Shown here piece after piece: positions 43,195-51,055 of a DNA stretch of 64,000 bases (position 1 is the stretch's first letter; each line of letters begins with the position of its first letter). The notes under the pieces were generated by a model. It ran no database searches. It was not told the DNA's origin and saw only the letters and a program-made list of their open reading frames with translations. The stretch lies in the IMG/VR virus record IMGVR_UViG_3300045996_003052, positions 1 to 64,000 of that record. The stretch is one strand, 5' to 3'. The stretch is from a virus. The translations under genes and the position numbers were made by a program.

Positions 43195-44124
43195 ATGATT
43201 TGCATTTTGGAGGGACCGGACGGAAGCGGCAAGACCACGCTAGCGAGGCACCTTGAAAAAAACTATAGCTTTCAATACCGACATATGGGGCCGCCAAGCG
43301 GCATACCGCCGCTTCAAGAGTATGGACGCGCTCTTTACGACGCTGCTTGCGGAGGTGGAGACGTCGTCTTCGACCGCCTACACGTTGGCGAGCGGGTTTA
43401 CGGACCAACACTTAGAGGTGTTGATTTACTTGGGCGAGGGGGTGAGGTTCTCATTCACCGTTTGCTCACCGCCTATGGGGCCCGACTTGTCTTCTGCCTT
43501 CCACCGTACAGTGTCGCGTTTGAAAACTGGCTCGAGCGCCACCAAGGTGGCGCCGAACTCATCAAGAAAAGTCAAACCTACGAGCAAGTCTACTACGCGT
43601 ACAAGGCGCTGAGCAACGACTTATTCTATGCCGACTCCGTCTGGTGGGACTATACGCTACAGCCTATGGAGCTCGCGGCAAAGACGTTGTTAACCTTCGA
43701 CGCGAAACGCCCGCGGTGTCCCGAGGGCGTGGTGGGAAGTCCAAACCCACAATTTTTATTCGTGGGGGAACAGGCAAACCAGGAGTACCTAGACATTCCG
43801 TTCTTCGCGCTTGACAACTCCAGCCACTTCCTAAACTCCTGCATCAAAGATGCAGGATTTCAGGAAAGAGACATTGCTCTTGTTAACGCTAAGGCTTTGG
43901 ATGGCGCTAAAGCACCCCTAGGCGCAATTTATATGGCCCTTAGGGAACCGAAAGTTATAGCTCTAGGGTCACATGCATCTCACGCGTTAAAAGCCCAAGG
44001 GGTCACGCACCATAAACTCCCGCATCCAAGTTATTGGAAGCGCTTTCACAGCTCGAGGCCCGACGAGTATGTCCGACAGCTCCGAGAAATTCGTATCAAC
44101 TCCTACCACGTTCAGCGCGCGTGA
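43195..44124 (+). CDS. P-loop nucleotide kinase fused to UDG-like domain, 309 aa
   Basis: ATG 4 bp after the cold-shock gene. Residues 1-170: thymidylate-kinase-type P-loop GPDGSGKTT, VVFDRLHVGE and a lid region. Residues about 180-309 have uracil-DNA-glycosylase-superfamily features: PQFLFVGEQANQEY, then FFALDNSSHFLNSC, ERDIALVNA, and KVIALGSHAS ending LPHPSYWKRF. Phages with hypermodified thymine use kinases and glycosylase-like enzymes in the pathway. I infer a bifunctional modification enzyme. Fusion seems genuine because the frame is continuous and a 9-bp hairpin (43,837) lies in it. Confidence 0.65.
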   Translation: MICILEGPDGSGKTTLARHLEKNYSFQYRHMGPPSGIPPLQEYGRALYDAACGGGDVVFDRLHVGERVYGPTLRGVDLLGRGGEVLIHRLLTAYGARLVFCLPPYSVAFENWLERHQGGAELIKKSQTYEQVYYAYKALSNDLFYADSVWWDYTLQPMELAAKTLLTFDAKRPRCPEGVVGSPNPQFLFVGEQANQEYLDIPFFALDNSSHFLNSCIKDAGFQERDIALVNAKALDGAKAPLGAIYMALREPKVIALGSHASHALKAQGVTHHKLPHPSYWKRFHSSRPDEYVRQLREIRINSYHVQRA

Positions 44125-44968
44125 ATTTCACACGGCCTGGGATGAACTGCTACGTTACCTGTTTTACCATGGCCAGACCGCGAGTCCTCGCGGGCTGACC
44201 ATCAAAGAACAGCTAAACGTCACAATTCATGTCAGAGACGCGTACCGAAACATCCTAGTCAACCCGTCGCGCAATATCGGTTACCGCGCAATGGTGGCCG
44301 AGTGGCTGTGGATTGCCGGCGGTTTCAACGACCTTGAATCGCTGGCCCAGTACAACGCAAACTACCGTAAGTTTAGCGACGACGGTGAGACGTTATACGG
44401 CGCATACGGCCCCAGGATTAGACTGAACTGGGGCGTTGTGCGCGATCAGTTGAATACTGATCGCGACACACGGCAGGCCTACCTGCCAATCTGGGGACCG
44501 GACACCAGGCGCAACACGAAGGACACGCCTTGCACGTTGGGGATGCAATTTCTAATTCGAGGCGGACAACTGCACCTGACGGTAGGGATGCGAAGTTCTG
44601 ACGCGTGGCTAGGCTTACCGAACGATTTCTACGTGTTCTCACAGCTGCAGAACGAGATGGCTGCGGCGTTAACGGTTCCAATAGGCTCACTGACGTTGAA
44701 CCTAGGATCATCGCACCTCTACGAAACTAACTTTAACCTAGTTGAACAGTCGTTCGAACACGAAAGCCGCACAATCAGAACCCCAAGTTTTAGCTATGCT
44801 ATTGAATTTTTGCCTGAACTATATCGACGTTTTCAGACAATGTCGGGTACACAGATGTCGGTTGGAGGAGAAACGATATGGGACCTCTACGCGAAGATCT
44901 TAGTGACCCCCAGTCGGGTGGACGCCTTAGCCTTGTTGAAGAAGATCGAAAAAATGACGGACGACTAG
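44069..44968 (+). CDS. Thymidylate-synthase-like dCMP (hydroxy)methylase, 299 aa
   Basis: ATG inside the kinase-fusion gene (56-bp overlap). TS fold signatures: NPSRNIGYRAMVAEWLWIAG, YGPRIR, catalytic Cys155 in KDTPCTLGMQF, and RSSDAWLGLPND (175-186). In thymidylate synthases the last Asp is Asn (E. coli Asn177), which selects dUMP. Asp at this position is found in dCMP hydroxymethylases (T4 gp42) and gives dCMP specificity in engineered TS. So I expect 5-methyl- or 5-hydroxymethyl-dCMP as product. Contains a 10-bp inverted repeat at 44,441-44,465. Confidence 0.7.
   Translation: MSDSSEKFVSTPTTFSAREFHTAWDELLRYLFYHGQTASPRGLTIKEQLNVTIHVRDAYRNILVNPSRNIGYRAMVAEWLWIAGGFNDLESLAQYNANYRKFSDDGETLYGAYGPRIRLNWGVVRDQLNTDRDTRQAYLPIWGPDTRRNTKDTPCTLGMQFLIRGGQLHLTVGMRSSDAWLGLPNDFYVFSQLQNEMAAALTVPIGSLTLNLGSSHLYETNFNLVEQSFEHESRTIRTPSFSYAIEFLPELYRRFQTMSGTQMSVGGETIWDLYAKILVTPSRVDALALLKKIEKMTDD
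44441..44465. repeat. Intragenic inverted repeat, 10-bp arms
   Basis: CGCGATCAGT and ACTGATCGCG around TGAAT, in the TS-like gene. Confidence 0.9.
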
Positions 44969-45387
44969 ACATCCACGAGTACTACCTACAAATGCTCTCC
45001 TTGGTCGCGTCGCGGTCCACCTGCCGACGACGTGCCGTCGCCGCCATCATTACGGACCACAAGGGCATGGTCCTGTCAACCGGCTACAACGGTGTGCCGC
45101 GAGGTATTGCGCACTGCCTCGTGAACCCGTGTCCCGGTGTCAGCGACCGTCCAGGCGACTCATCGCGGTGTGAAGCGGTTCACGCCGAAGTCAACAGCAT
45201 CGTCCAGTGCGCGGACCTTAGCCGCGCGACGATCATGTATGTCTCTTGCACGCCTTGTTTTAGCTGCGCGAAGATGATTCTCAACACGCCGATAAAAGTA
45301 GTTAGGTGCGTAGAGGCGTACGCTGACAGGTCGGGCATTGAGATGCTAAGTCGTGGTGGTATTCAAGTTTTCGTAGGCCGTGGCTAA
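44878..45387 (+). CDS. dCMP deaminase-like protein, 169 aa
   Basis: ATG after GGTTGGAGGAGAAACGAT, overlapping the TS-like gene by 91 bp. Zinc site H102-A-E104 and CTPCFSC (Cys127/Cys130). The TGYNGVPRGIAHC and PG--S-RCEAVHAE regions match dCMP deaminases of T4 type. It converts dCMP to dUMP and so would control the pool used by the neighbouring TS-like enzyme. Confidence 0.85.
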   Translation: MGPLREDLSDPQSGGRLSLVEEDRKNDGRLDIHEYYLQMLSLVASRSTCRRRAVAAIITDHKGMVLSTGYNGVPRGIAHCLVNPCPGVSDRPGDSSRCEAVHAEVNSIVQCADLSRATIMYVSCTPCFSCAKMILNTPIKVVRCVEAYADRSGIEMLSRGGIQVFVGRG

Positions 45388-45523
45388 GGAAACGGATCTT
45401 GCTTGGGCCGCTGGCTTTTTTGACGGAGAAGGTTGCACTCTGTTTAGAATAACCAAGTACAATGGTCGCTTTCTTTCAGTGCAAATTACGCAAAAATATG
45501 TTTTAAACATCAAATTAATTTAA
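45380..45523 (+). pseudogene. Truncated LAGLIDADG endonuclease, 47 aa
   Basis: GTG at 45,380, inside the deaminase stop. Reads DLAWAAGFFDGEGCTLFRIT, the first LAGLIDADG helix and strand, then NGRFLSVQITQKY and stops. No second half follows. It is a remnant of a homing endonuclease; the AT-rich DNA after it extends into the first ~90 codons of the polymerase gene. Confidence 0.65.
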
Positions 45524-45562
45524 AACCGAATTGTAAACGTAGACAGATACCGGAATTTTTAA

Positions 45563-47404
45563 GTGAAGCCATCAGCTAATCAAGGATCGCTTTTTGTTCG
45601 AGAATCAATTTCTGGGTGGCGTGCGCCTGAAGTATTTCCTGAAATAGACTCAAGGTACACGCGTATTGGATTTGATACAGAAACTTCCCACAAAGGGTGG
45701 CGTGACCCAAAAAATAAAGTCGTCGGAGTTTCTTTAGCTTTAGAAGATGGCCGGGATTTCTATTTCCCGTGGGGACATCTTGGAGGTGGTAACTTAGATA
45801 AAAGTAGAGTTCTAAACTTCCTGAGCAAGACCCTCAAAGGTAAGACCTTAGTTTGCGCAGAAGCGAAGCACGAGATCCAGATGATGCGCCGGGAGGGCGT
45901 AGACTTCGAGGCTATGGGGTGTGCCATCCGAGAGGTTCAATACCCGCCCGCTCTATTATCTGACGCGCGGCGTTCTTTTCAGCTTAACGACTTAGCCAAG
46001 GACTTCCTTGGCCGCGAAAAGATCGACCTAGACGCGGCAAAGATCTGGGAAATGCCAGCTAGCGAAGTTGGCCCGTACGCCGAACTCGATGCCCGCCTAA
46101 ACCTAGACCTAGACACCGTATACGCACCGCTTATTCAAGAGCAAGACCTTGGAAAGGTTCTACAACTAGAATACGACCTGATCTACTGCGTTTGTGAGAT
46201 GGAGCGGAACGGAGTCCCGCTCGACGTACCTAAGCTAGCGCGTTGGCGCCGAGAGGCAGGGCAGCGGTGGGACCAGGCAGTCTACCAAGTCCACCGCGAC
46301 AGCGGGCTGAAACTCAACTTTAACTCGCCGCTCCAAGTAGCGCAGCTCTTTGACAAGCTCGGTCTTGAGTATCCCAAGACAGCGGGTACGAAGCAGCACC
46401 CTGAAGGTTTTCCAAGCTTCACCGACGCCTTCTTGTCGGACATCGACCACCCCCTGGTGCAGTCAGTGCGCCGGGCTAAAGCCGTCGATTCGTTGCGAAC
46501 CAAATACCTTGACAAGTACTGGGACGCACTAGTTGACGGCTACCTCCACTACAACCTTCACCAGCTGAAGGCAAACGAGTATGGTACTATCTCGGGAAGA
46601 TTCTCTTCAAGTAGCGTTAATATTCAACAGGTGTTTGATCCAGAACGACAAGAAGATAAGCTGGGCTTCATGGAGTGGCTCATCCGCGAACTTTTCTTGC
46701 CAGTACCTCCCAGGACACCTGGGAGATACTGGTGGGTTAAGCTCGACGCGTCCCAAATTGAATTTCGACTCTTTGTGCACTACTCGCGGTCTGCGCGGCT
46801 TATTAAGCGATTTTGTGAAGACCGTGGGGTCGACTTCCATCAAATGGTCGCCGACCTTTGCCGTATCAAGCGTAAGCCCGCCAAGAATATCAATTTCGGA
46901 AAACTATTTGGCATGGGCCGAGAAAAAATGGCGCGTCAGCTTGGACTACCGCAAGATGAAGCTGACAGTCTATTTGATCAGTACAACGCGATGTTTCCCG
47001 AAACCCAGGAGCTGATGAACGCCACAATGTCCCTGGCTAAGGCGCGCGGCTATGTGAAAACGAGACTCGGACGCCGAGCTCGTTTTCCCGACGGGGAGCG
47101 CCTGCATTCTGCCTTAAATAGGGTGATTCAAGGCAGTGCGGCAGACGTACTGAAGCTAAAGCTGTTGGAGGTCTACAACAACCGCAAGTTCTTCGACATC
47201 CATAAGCTGCTGTTCACAGTCCACGACGACATCAACATCGCGACCCAGAACCTACGACGGGTTCGAGACATTAAAGAATGTCTCGAAGCCCCCATACCCA
47301 ACCTGCCGTTTCGCGTCCCCATCCTGTGGGACGCGGACGTTGGTCCTAATTGGGCGGTTAACTACCGCGAGAAGCAGCAGACCAAACTAAGGAGGGCTGC
47401 GTGA
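45563..47404 (+). CDS. Family A DNA polymerase with exonuclease domain, 613 aa
   Basis: GTG start. 3'-5' exonuclease: FDTET (Asp38, Glu40) and YAELDARLNLDL. Polymerase motif A KLDASQIEFRL (Asp395), motif B RKPAKNINFG (Lys441, Phe445 in place of E. coli Phe762), motif C FTVHDD (553-556). No 5' nuclease domain, so a phage-type replicative polymerase. Phe at the 762-like site is the bulk-type residue (Tyr or Leu variants are found in other phages). Three strong inverted repeats (46,700; 47,056; 47,262) and a smaller one (47,312) lie in the gene. Confidence 0.9.
   Translation: MKPSANQGSLFVRESISGWRAPEVFPEIDSRYTRIGFDTETSHKGWRDPKNKVVGVSLALEDGRDFYFPWGHLGGGNLDKSRVLNFLSKTLKGKTLVCAEAKHEIQMMRREGVDFEAMGCAIREVQYPPALLSDARRSFQLNDLAKDFLGREKIDLDAAKIWEMPASEVGPYAELDARLNLDLDTVYAPLIQEQDLGKVLQLEYDLIYCVCEMERNGVPLDVPKLARWRREAGQRWDQAVYQVHRDSGLKLNFNSPLQVAQLFDKLGLEYPKTAGTKQHPEGFPSFTDAFLSDIDHPLVQSVRRAKAVDSLRTKYLDKYWDALVDGYLHYNLHQLKANEYGTISGRFSSSSVNIQQVFDPERQEDKLGFMEWLIRELFLPVPPRTPGRYWWVKLDASQIEFRLFVHYSRSARLIKRFCEDRGVDFHQMVADLCRIKRKPAKNINFGKLFGMGREKMARQLGLPQDEADSLFDQYNAMFPETQELMNATMSLAKARGYVKTRLGRRARFPDGERLHSALNRVIQGSAADVLKLKLLEVYNNRKFFDIHKLLFTVHDDINIATQNLRRVRDIKECLEAPIPNLPFRVPILWDADVGPNWAVNYREKQQTKLRRAA
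46700..46732. repeat. Intragenic inverted repeat, 15-nt arms, in polymerase
   Basis: CCAGTACCTCCCAGG and CCTGGGAGATACTGG, 14 of 15 pairs, loop ACA; just before motif A. Confidence 0.88.
47056..47087. repeat. Bulged inverted repeat in polymerase
   Basis: GAAAACGAG/CTCGTTTTC, one bulged A, then CTCGG/CCGAG, loop ACG. A single unpaired base is the only interruption. Confidence 0.85.
47262..47287. repeat. Intragenic inverted repeat, 11-bp arms, in polymerase
   Basis: TTCGAGACATT and AATGTCTCGAA around AAAG, shortly after motif C. Confidence 0.9.
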
Positions 47405-47568
47405 CAGCAACAGAAGAACAAGAAATGCATGAACTTGCATTACAGCTAGCAAACCTAACTTTTGGTTCAGGGTGGGAGGCAATGCGATATATGGCGATTG
47501 CCCAAGTAATGGAAAAGCTTGCTGAATACTGCGCGGTACGGTGTAAAAAGTGTGAAGGATCAAAATGA
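47401..47568 (+). CDS. Hypothetical protein, 55 aa
   Basis: GTG overlaps the polymerase stop by 4 bp (GTGA). Helical protein (EEQEMHELALQLANLTFGSG) with a C-terminal CAVRCKKC. Overlaps the nuclease start by 4 bp. Possible polymerase accessory; unproven. Confidence 0.5.
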   Translation: MTATEEQEMHELALQLANLTFGSGWEAMRYMAIAQVMEKLAEYCAVRCKKCEGSK

Positions 47569-48026
47569 CGAAGCTAGCGTACAACGAGAGCTATTGGACG
47601 CGCCAGCTAATGGCGTACCTAGCTGAGAAACACCGCGACTGGCTCTGTTATAAGCTCGCCGACACGTTTACGTCGGGTATTCCTGACGTCCACGTAGCGG
47701 CAGAAGGGATGGCAACGTGGCTAGAGCTAAAGGTACTGCGGCCAAAGCAAAGTGTATCTGACCGCATTAAGATGCGGTCCGACAGGCACGCGAAGCTTCA
47801 ACTGCACGATATGTGTAAGATTGAAGATAATGGCGTCAACGCTGCGTACCTCTTCTTTTTTCCGCTTGGCGACCTTCACTACGTCGTGCTTAAACCGAGT
47901 ACCGTAAAGGAATGGGTCGACGTTGGAGATAGTCTAAGCTATCAGGAACTTTATCGTGATTCGTACGACGACTTCGTAAAGGTATCGAATTTCTGCGGAG
48001 GTGAGTACAGTGCGCTTCAATTTTGA
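47565..48026 (+). CDS. VRR-NUC-like PD-(D/E)xK nuclease, 153 aa
   Basis: ATG overlaps the previous stop. TSGIPDVHVAAEGMATWLELK carries the GxPD and E-x-K pattern of the PD-(D/E)xK fold, with a preceding helix (SYWTRQLMAYLAEKHRDWLC) as in VRR-NUC and archaeal Holliday-junction-type proteins. In phages such proteins resolve branched DNA. It could cut the cruciforms formed by the many palindromes here, which is speculation. Confidence 0.65.
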   Translation: MTKLAYNESYWTRQLMAYLAEKHRDWLCYKLADTFTSGIPDVHVAAEGMATWLELKVLRPKQSVSDRIKMRSDRHAKLQLHDMCKIEDNGVNAAYLFFFPLGDLHYVVLKPSTVKEWVDVGDSLSYQELYRDSYDDFVKVSNFCGGEYSALQF

Positions 48027-48561
48027 CGACGTCGGCGATTTTCACCGAAAGTTTGGGCTTCACAACGTAACATACACCGCCGCAGAACCGGTAGAGTACA
48101 CTGATGACCTGATTAAATTCAGGCTTAAATTCCTACTGGAGGAGCTCCAGGAGATCGTGGAGGGCTGCGGCTACTGCGTCGCGCACGTCAGTGAACCTCA
48201 GGGCGGTTCCCACCTTGAGGCTGTCAAGAAACCCAACGGTAGCATGAAACACGAGGCCGTCTTCGACGGCCTCTTGGACCTGGCGTACGTGACCTTTGGC
48301 ATGGCGCACGTCCTCGGGTACCCGTGGCAGGACGGTTGGGACGAGGTGCAACGCGCCAACATTACGAAGGAACGCTGCGGCATCAACCACACGTACATAG
48401 ATTCAGGACACCAAGACTATGAAGGATGCGTTTCTTGCGGTAAACCACGCGAACAACATTCACTGCGCGGCTCAGCCTACGACGTCATTAAGCCGCGAGG
48501 TTGGCATGCGCCGGACATCAAGAGCATCCTAAAGCGCGTCGGATTTATCTTGGGTGGCTAG
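48010..48561 (+). CDS. MazG-like NTP pyrophosphohydrolase, 183 aa
   Basis: GTG at 48,010 with GGAGGTGAGTACA; an earlier GTG at 48,001 is adjacent to that site and less likely. The all-alpha fold has RLKFLLEELQEIVEG (E-E-x-x-E) and a later EAVFDGLLDLAYVTFGMAHV, then PWQDGWDEVQRAN. This matches phage MazG/PRA-PH-type pyrophosphatases that trim nucleotide pools or act on (p)ppGpp-like signals. A 9-bp inverted repeat at 48,253-48,273 spans GAGGCCGTC/GACGGCCTC. Confidence 0.75.
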   Translation: MRFNFDDVGDFHRKFGLHNVTYTAAEPVEYTDDLIKFRLKFLLEELQEIVEGCGYCVAHVSEPQGGSHLEAVKKPNGSMKHEAVFDGLLDLAYVTFGMAHVLGYPWQDGWDEVQRANITKERCGINHTYIDSGHQDYEGCVSCGKPREQHSLRGSAYDVIKPRGWHAPDIKSILKRVGFILGG

Positions 48562-48603
48562 AAAAAATAGGGGTACAATGACACTATTGTCATTTTACCC
48601 CTA
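48562..48603 (-). terminator. Intrinsic terminator of the leftward lysis-tail operon
   Basis: TAGGGGTA/TACCCCTA, one mismatch, AATGACA/TGTCATT, loop CTAT (48,568-48,603). Read on the minus strand it is followed by TTTTTTC. It lies where the rightward early and leftward late operons converge. Confidence 0.8.
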
Positions 48604-48619
48604 TGCGTTCCACAAGGGT

Positions 48620-48850
48620 TTACCCAGGAATCATCTCGCGCATGCGCGCGATGTCCTCGTCCAGGGCCGACGCGTTGGCCCTGAGCTTCGCTTCCAGCAT
48701 ATCCGCCAGTTCCGTTCCAGACGGCCCTGAGCCGGTGACTCCCTTTATGATCGCCGCAATGGCGACTACTGTTGACACGACGAGCGGAATTGCCGTGTTA
48801 GCGTTGATGAGCGTTTCAGTAAGGTCAGTAAGAACCCTGTTGATGTTCAT
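48620..48850 (-). CDS. Small membrane-anchored protein, 76 aa
   Basis: ATG start. N-terminal helix, then one membrane span (AIPLVVSTVVAIAAIIKGV), then a helical tail (TELADMLEAKLRANASALDE). The last gene of the leftward operon before the terminator; holin- or spanin-associated role is possible. Confidence 0.55.
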   Translation of the reverse strand: MNINRVLTDLTETLINANTAIPLVVSTVVAIAAIIKGVTGSGPSGTELADMLEAKLRANASALDEDIARMREMIPG

Positions 48851-48851
48851 G

Positions 48852-49313
48852 TTAGGCGCTCTCCTTTAACTTGGCAATCTCGACCAGGGTGGTAGTGATG
48901 GTTTTTTGGGCCGCGCGAATTAAGTCAACAAGCTGTTGCGCGGAACCGCTTATCGGTACGCCGGCGATGACCACCGACATGTCCTGGCTAACGTTCTCCA
49001 AGATGACCAAAGCCTTGTCGACCAGGGAGAGGTCGGGGTTATTGACGTCGATCAAGCGCAAGATCCCCGGTAACGGTTCCAAGGCCGCGTTTACGGCCTT
49101 GAGGCGTTCAAGAACAGCAATCCCCTGCTCCGGCGTCAAGGCCTTCTGGTCGACCAGCGCCGTCGTCGCCTTCCTGACCTCGTCTACCGACTGCGCCACG
49201 GCTAGGCCAGTCTGCCCAGTCAATGTCACGACCCGGTTTCCATCGCAACTTGCCCCCATGGCCGCGTAAGCGGCCATGGCTATCAACACGAAACTGGCAA
49301 TTCTTTTTCTCAT
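48852..49313 (-). CDS. Lipoprotein, spanin-like, 153 aa
   Basis: ATG start. N-terminal signal with a lipobox-like ending: basic MRKR, a hydrophobic core FVLIAMAAYAAMG and then ASC. The mature part is helical. Such outer lipoproteins can be spanin components of the lysis cassette, but the length exceeds a typical Rz1. A 10-bp inverted repeat (49,256-49,279) is in the signal-peptide codons. Confidence 0.6.
   Translation of the reverse strand: MRKRIASFVLIAMAAYAAMGASCDGNRVVTLTGQTGLAVAQSVDEVRKATTALVDQKALTPEQGIAVLERLKAVNAALEPLPGILRLIDVNNPDLSLVDKALVILENVSQDMSVVIAGVPISGSAQQLVDLIRAAQKTITTTLVEIAKLKESA
49256..49279. repeat. Intragenic inverted repeat, 10-bp arms
   Basis: CCATGGCCGC and GCGGCCATGG around GTAA, in the lipoprotein signal sequence. 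Confidence 0.9.
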
Positions 49314-49324
49314 TCCGTCCTCCT

Positions 49325-49711
49325 TTAGGTAATTTTCTTCGACGCCTTGACGTCGTGTGTCGGCATCTCCTGCGGCTTCCTGGTACCTTCGTACACGAGC
49401 TGCTGAAGTCCAAAGATACTAGCCCAGTCGAACGTTGTGAATCCAGCCCACATAGTGTTAACGTTAGGAAACGCGATGTTTAGGTCCCAACCTCCGGTGG
49501 TGGGGTTTGCTGCGAACGCCCAGTTAATACCTACTGCGGTAACCAAGGAAAGAAACGCGGCAACAAGCCGGTACGCCCAGACGTCAGCGGCTGGAAAGTT
49601 CTTAACCGAGTTTCGGTACCATTCCTGGCGCTTCAACCACTTCATAAGAAAGTACACGACCGCTGCCGCCGCCGACATCTGCTGAAACGTAAGTCCCGGT
49701 ACTGTATCCAT
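49325..49711 (-). CDS. Holin-like membrane protein, 128 aa
   Basis: ATG start. Two hydrophobic segments: about residues 8-27 (MSAAAAVVYFLMKWL) and about 43-67 (VWAYRLVAAFLSLVTAVGIN). The order of genes (endolysin-type, glycosidase, this, lipoprotein) fits a lysis cassette. No family assigned with certainty. Confidence 0.55.
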   Translation of the reverse strand: MDTVPGLTFQQMSAAAAVVYFLMKWLKRQEWYRNSVKNFPAADVWAYRLVAAFLSLVTAVGINWAFAANPTTGGWDLNIAFPNVNTMWAGFTTFDWASIFGLQQLVYEGTRKPQEMPTHDVKASKKIT

Positions 49712-49724
49712 GCTGTCCTCCTAG

Positions 49725-51008
49725 TTAACGTACAAGCCGCACAAGTGAATTGCTAGGTCCCCAAACTTCTTCTTTGCGCCAGCCATTCATGGCCTTTGGC
49801 TCTAACGGGCCGCACCGAACACTTACCGCTCGGTTGTCGTGAAGAGACGTGTAGGTCCAAATAGGCTGGCCGTTGATGTCCACATCATCAACCGGACTGT
49901 CGTGGTTCTCGCTGTGGTTGTATTCACCCGTTTGCCACTCTGGTCCTATCTTGTTCCACACGTGTTCAACAATGGCGTCAAGACAGGTGGACTGTAATCC
50001 CGCTGGGATGCGTCCCCACTTTCCATCCTCGCAGTGGTAGGTGCTTCCCGGGGTCCAGAGCGCGCAAACACCGTGGTGCCACACGCTTTCCCGCGGCGCG
50101 GTGTTCGGGTCATTCTTGCCACCGGGGTAGTTGAAACCCGGCTCAACGATCTTGGCTGGCTCGTCAGAAATCGTAGGGCGCTTGAACTTTTCCTGAAACT
50201 CCTGCGCGTGTCGCGCCTTTCTGTGCCAGGCGCTGTCTCGTAGTGTGTGAATTGTACAGTATTTACCCTGTGGAGCGTTTTGGCTTCGCGCGTCGTTGTA
50301 GAAGAAGCCGTAGTCCCCACAGGACCAAAGCACGTCGTAACGGTTCACTGAACCAATGCCTAATAGGTCAATCCGGTTCACGTGAGGTTCGTTTGCATCT
50401 TCAATGAAGACGTTGTCGTGGTCCTTAGCAATATCGTACGCAGCTTGAAGAGACTGCCGCGCTCCGTCAAACGCCATGCATAGCGGCACAAATTCGCAAT
50501 AGATACCGAACCCAGCGAGTGTCTTAAAGAACTCTCCCAGCCGGTTGTATGAAAACCCAGCGTTGTAGTCTGGCGTTTCAAGCCAGGGAAGCCGTCCAAA
50601 AACACGCACGACATTTATGCCCTTCTGTTGAAAGAAAGTCAGATCGAAACGGATGTCCTCACCACGAAGAAACTTGCGATACCCTAAGAACCAAGAGTAA
50701 CCGTGCCAGGAGAAGAGCGAACCGTCCGGCTTCCTAAATGTCTTTTCCGACACAGACAGCTTGGCAATTTGACCTGGCGCGGGAGGACCCGGCTCACCAT
50801 AATCTACAGGGTCGACGCCGATTTCTTCCAGCACCCGCCTCACCGGTTTCTTGTCGACCAGGCGCCGCCACGCCATGTCCCCGATTTTTTCAAACAGATG
50901 CTCTACCTGGTCGTCGCTGAGTTCCTTTGGAAACGACTCAGGGTTCTTGTGGCGCCACGCTCGACCGATGCGGCGAATTTCGTCGAACACAAATTTACCG
51001 TAGTCCAC
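49725..51008 (-). CDS. TIM-barrel glycoside hydrolase-like lysis/tail enzyme, 427 aa
   Basis: GTG at 51,008 with AAAGGAGGTGATT in front. N-terminal 75 residues are helical. The remainder has TIM-barrel features of clan A hydrolases: SWHGYSWFLGYRKF, FQQKGINVVRVFGRLPW, a candidate acid DANEP, and a later ISDEPAK with NHSENHD near the end. These are in the order Glu ... Glu of cellulase-like enzymes. It may degrade host surface polysaccharide during entry or lysis. Confidence 0.65.
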   Translation of the reverse strand: MDYGKFVFDEIRRIGRAWRHKNPESFPKELSDDQVEHLFEKIGDMAWRRLVDKKPVRRVLEEIGVDPVDYGEPGPPAPGQIAKLSVSEKTFRKPDGSLFSWHGYSWFLGYRKFLRGEDIRFDLTFFQQKGINVVRVFGRLPWLETPDYNAGFSYNRLGEFFKTLAGFGIYCEFVPLCMAFDGARQSLQAAYDIAKDHDNVFIEDANEPHVNRIDLLGIGSVNRYDVLWSCGDYGFFYNDARSQNAPQGKYCTIHTLRDSAWHRKARHAQEFQEKFKRPTISDEPAKIVEPGFNYPGGKNDPNTAPRESVWHHGVCALWTPGSTYHCEDGKWGRIPAGLQSTCLDAIVEHVWNKIGPEWQTGEYNHSENHDSPVDDVDINGQPIWTYTSLHDNRAVSVRCGPLEPKAMNGWRKEEVWGPSNSLVRLVR

Positions 51009-51020
51009 CAATCACCTCCT

Positions 51021-51055
51021 TTCGTAACCTCCCACCTAAAGCGGGAAGTTACGAA
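51021..51055. repeat. Intergenic hairpin, 8 + 4 bp
   Basis: TTCGTAAC/GTTACGAA, one mismatch, TCCC/GGGA, loop ACCTAAAGC. It spans the gap between the endolysin and the hydrolase and includes the Shine-Dalgarno side. Confidence 0.8.
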
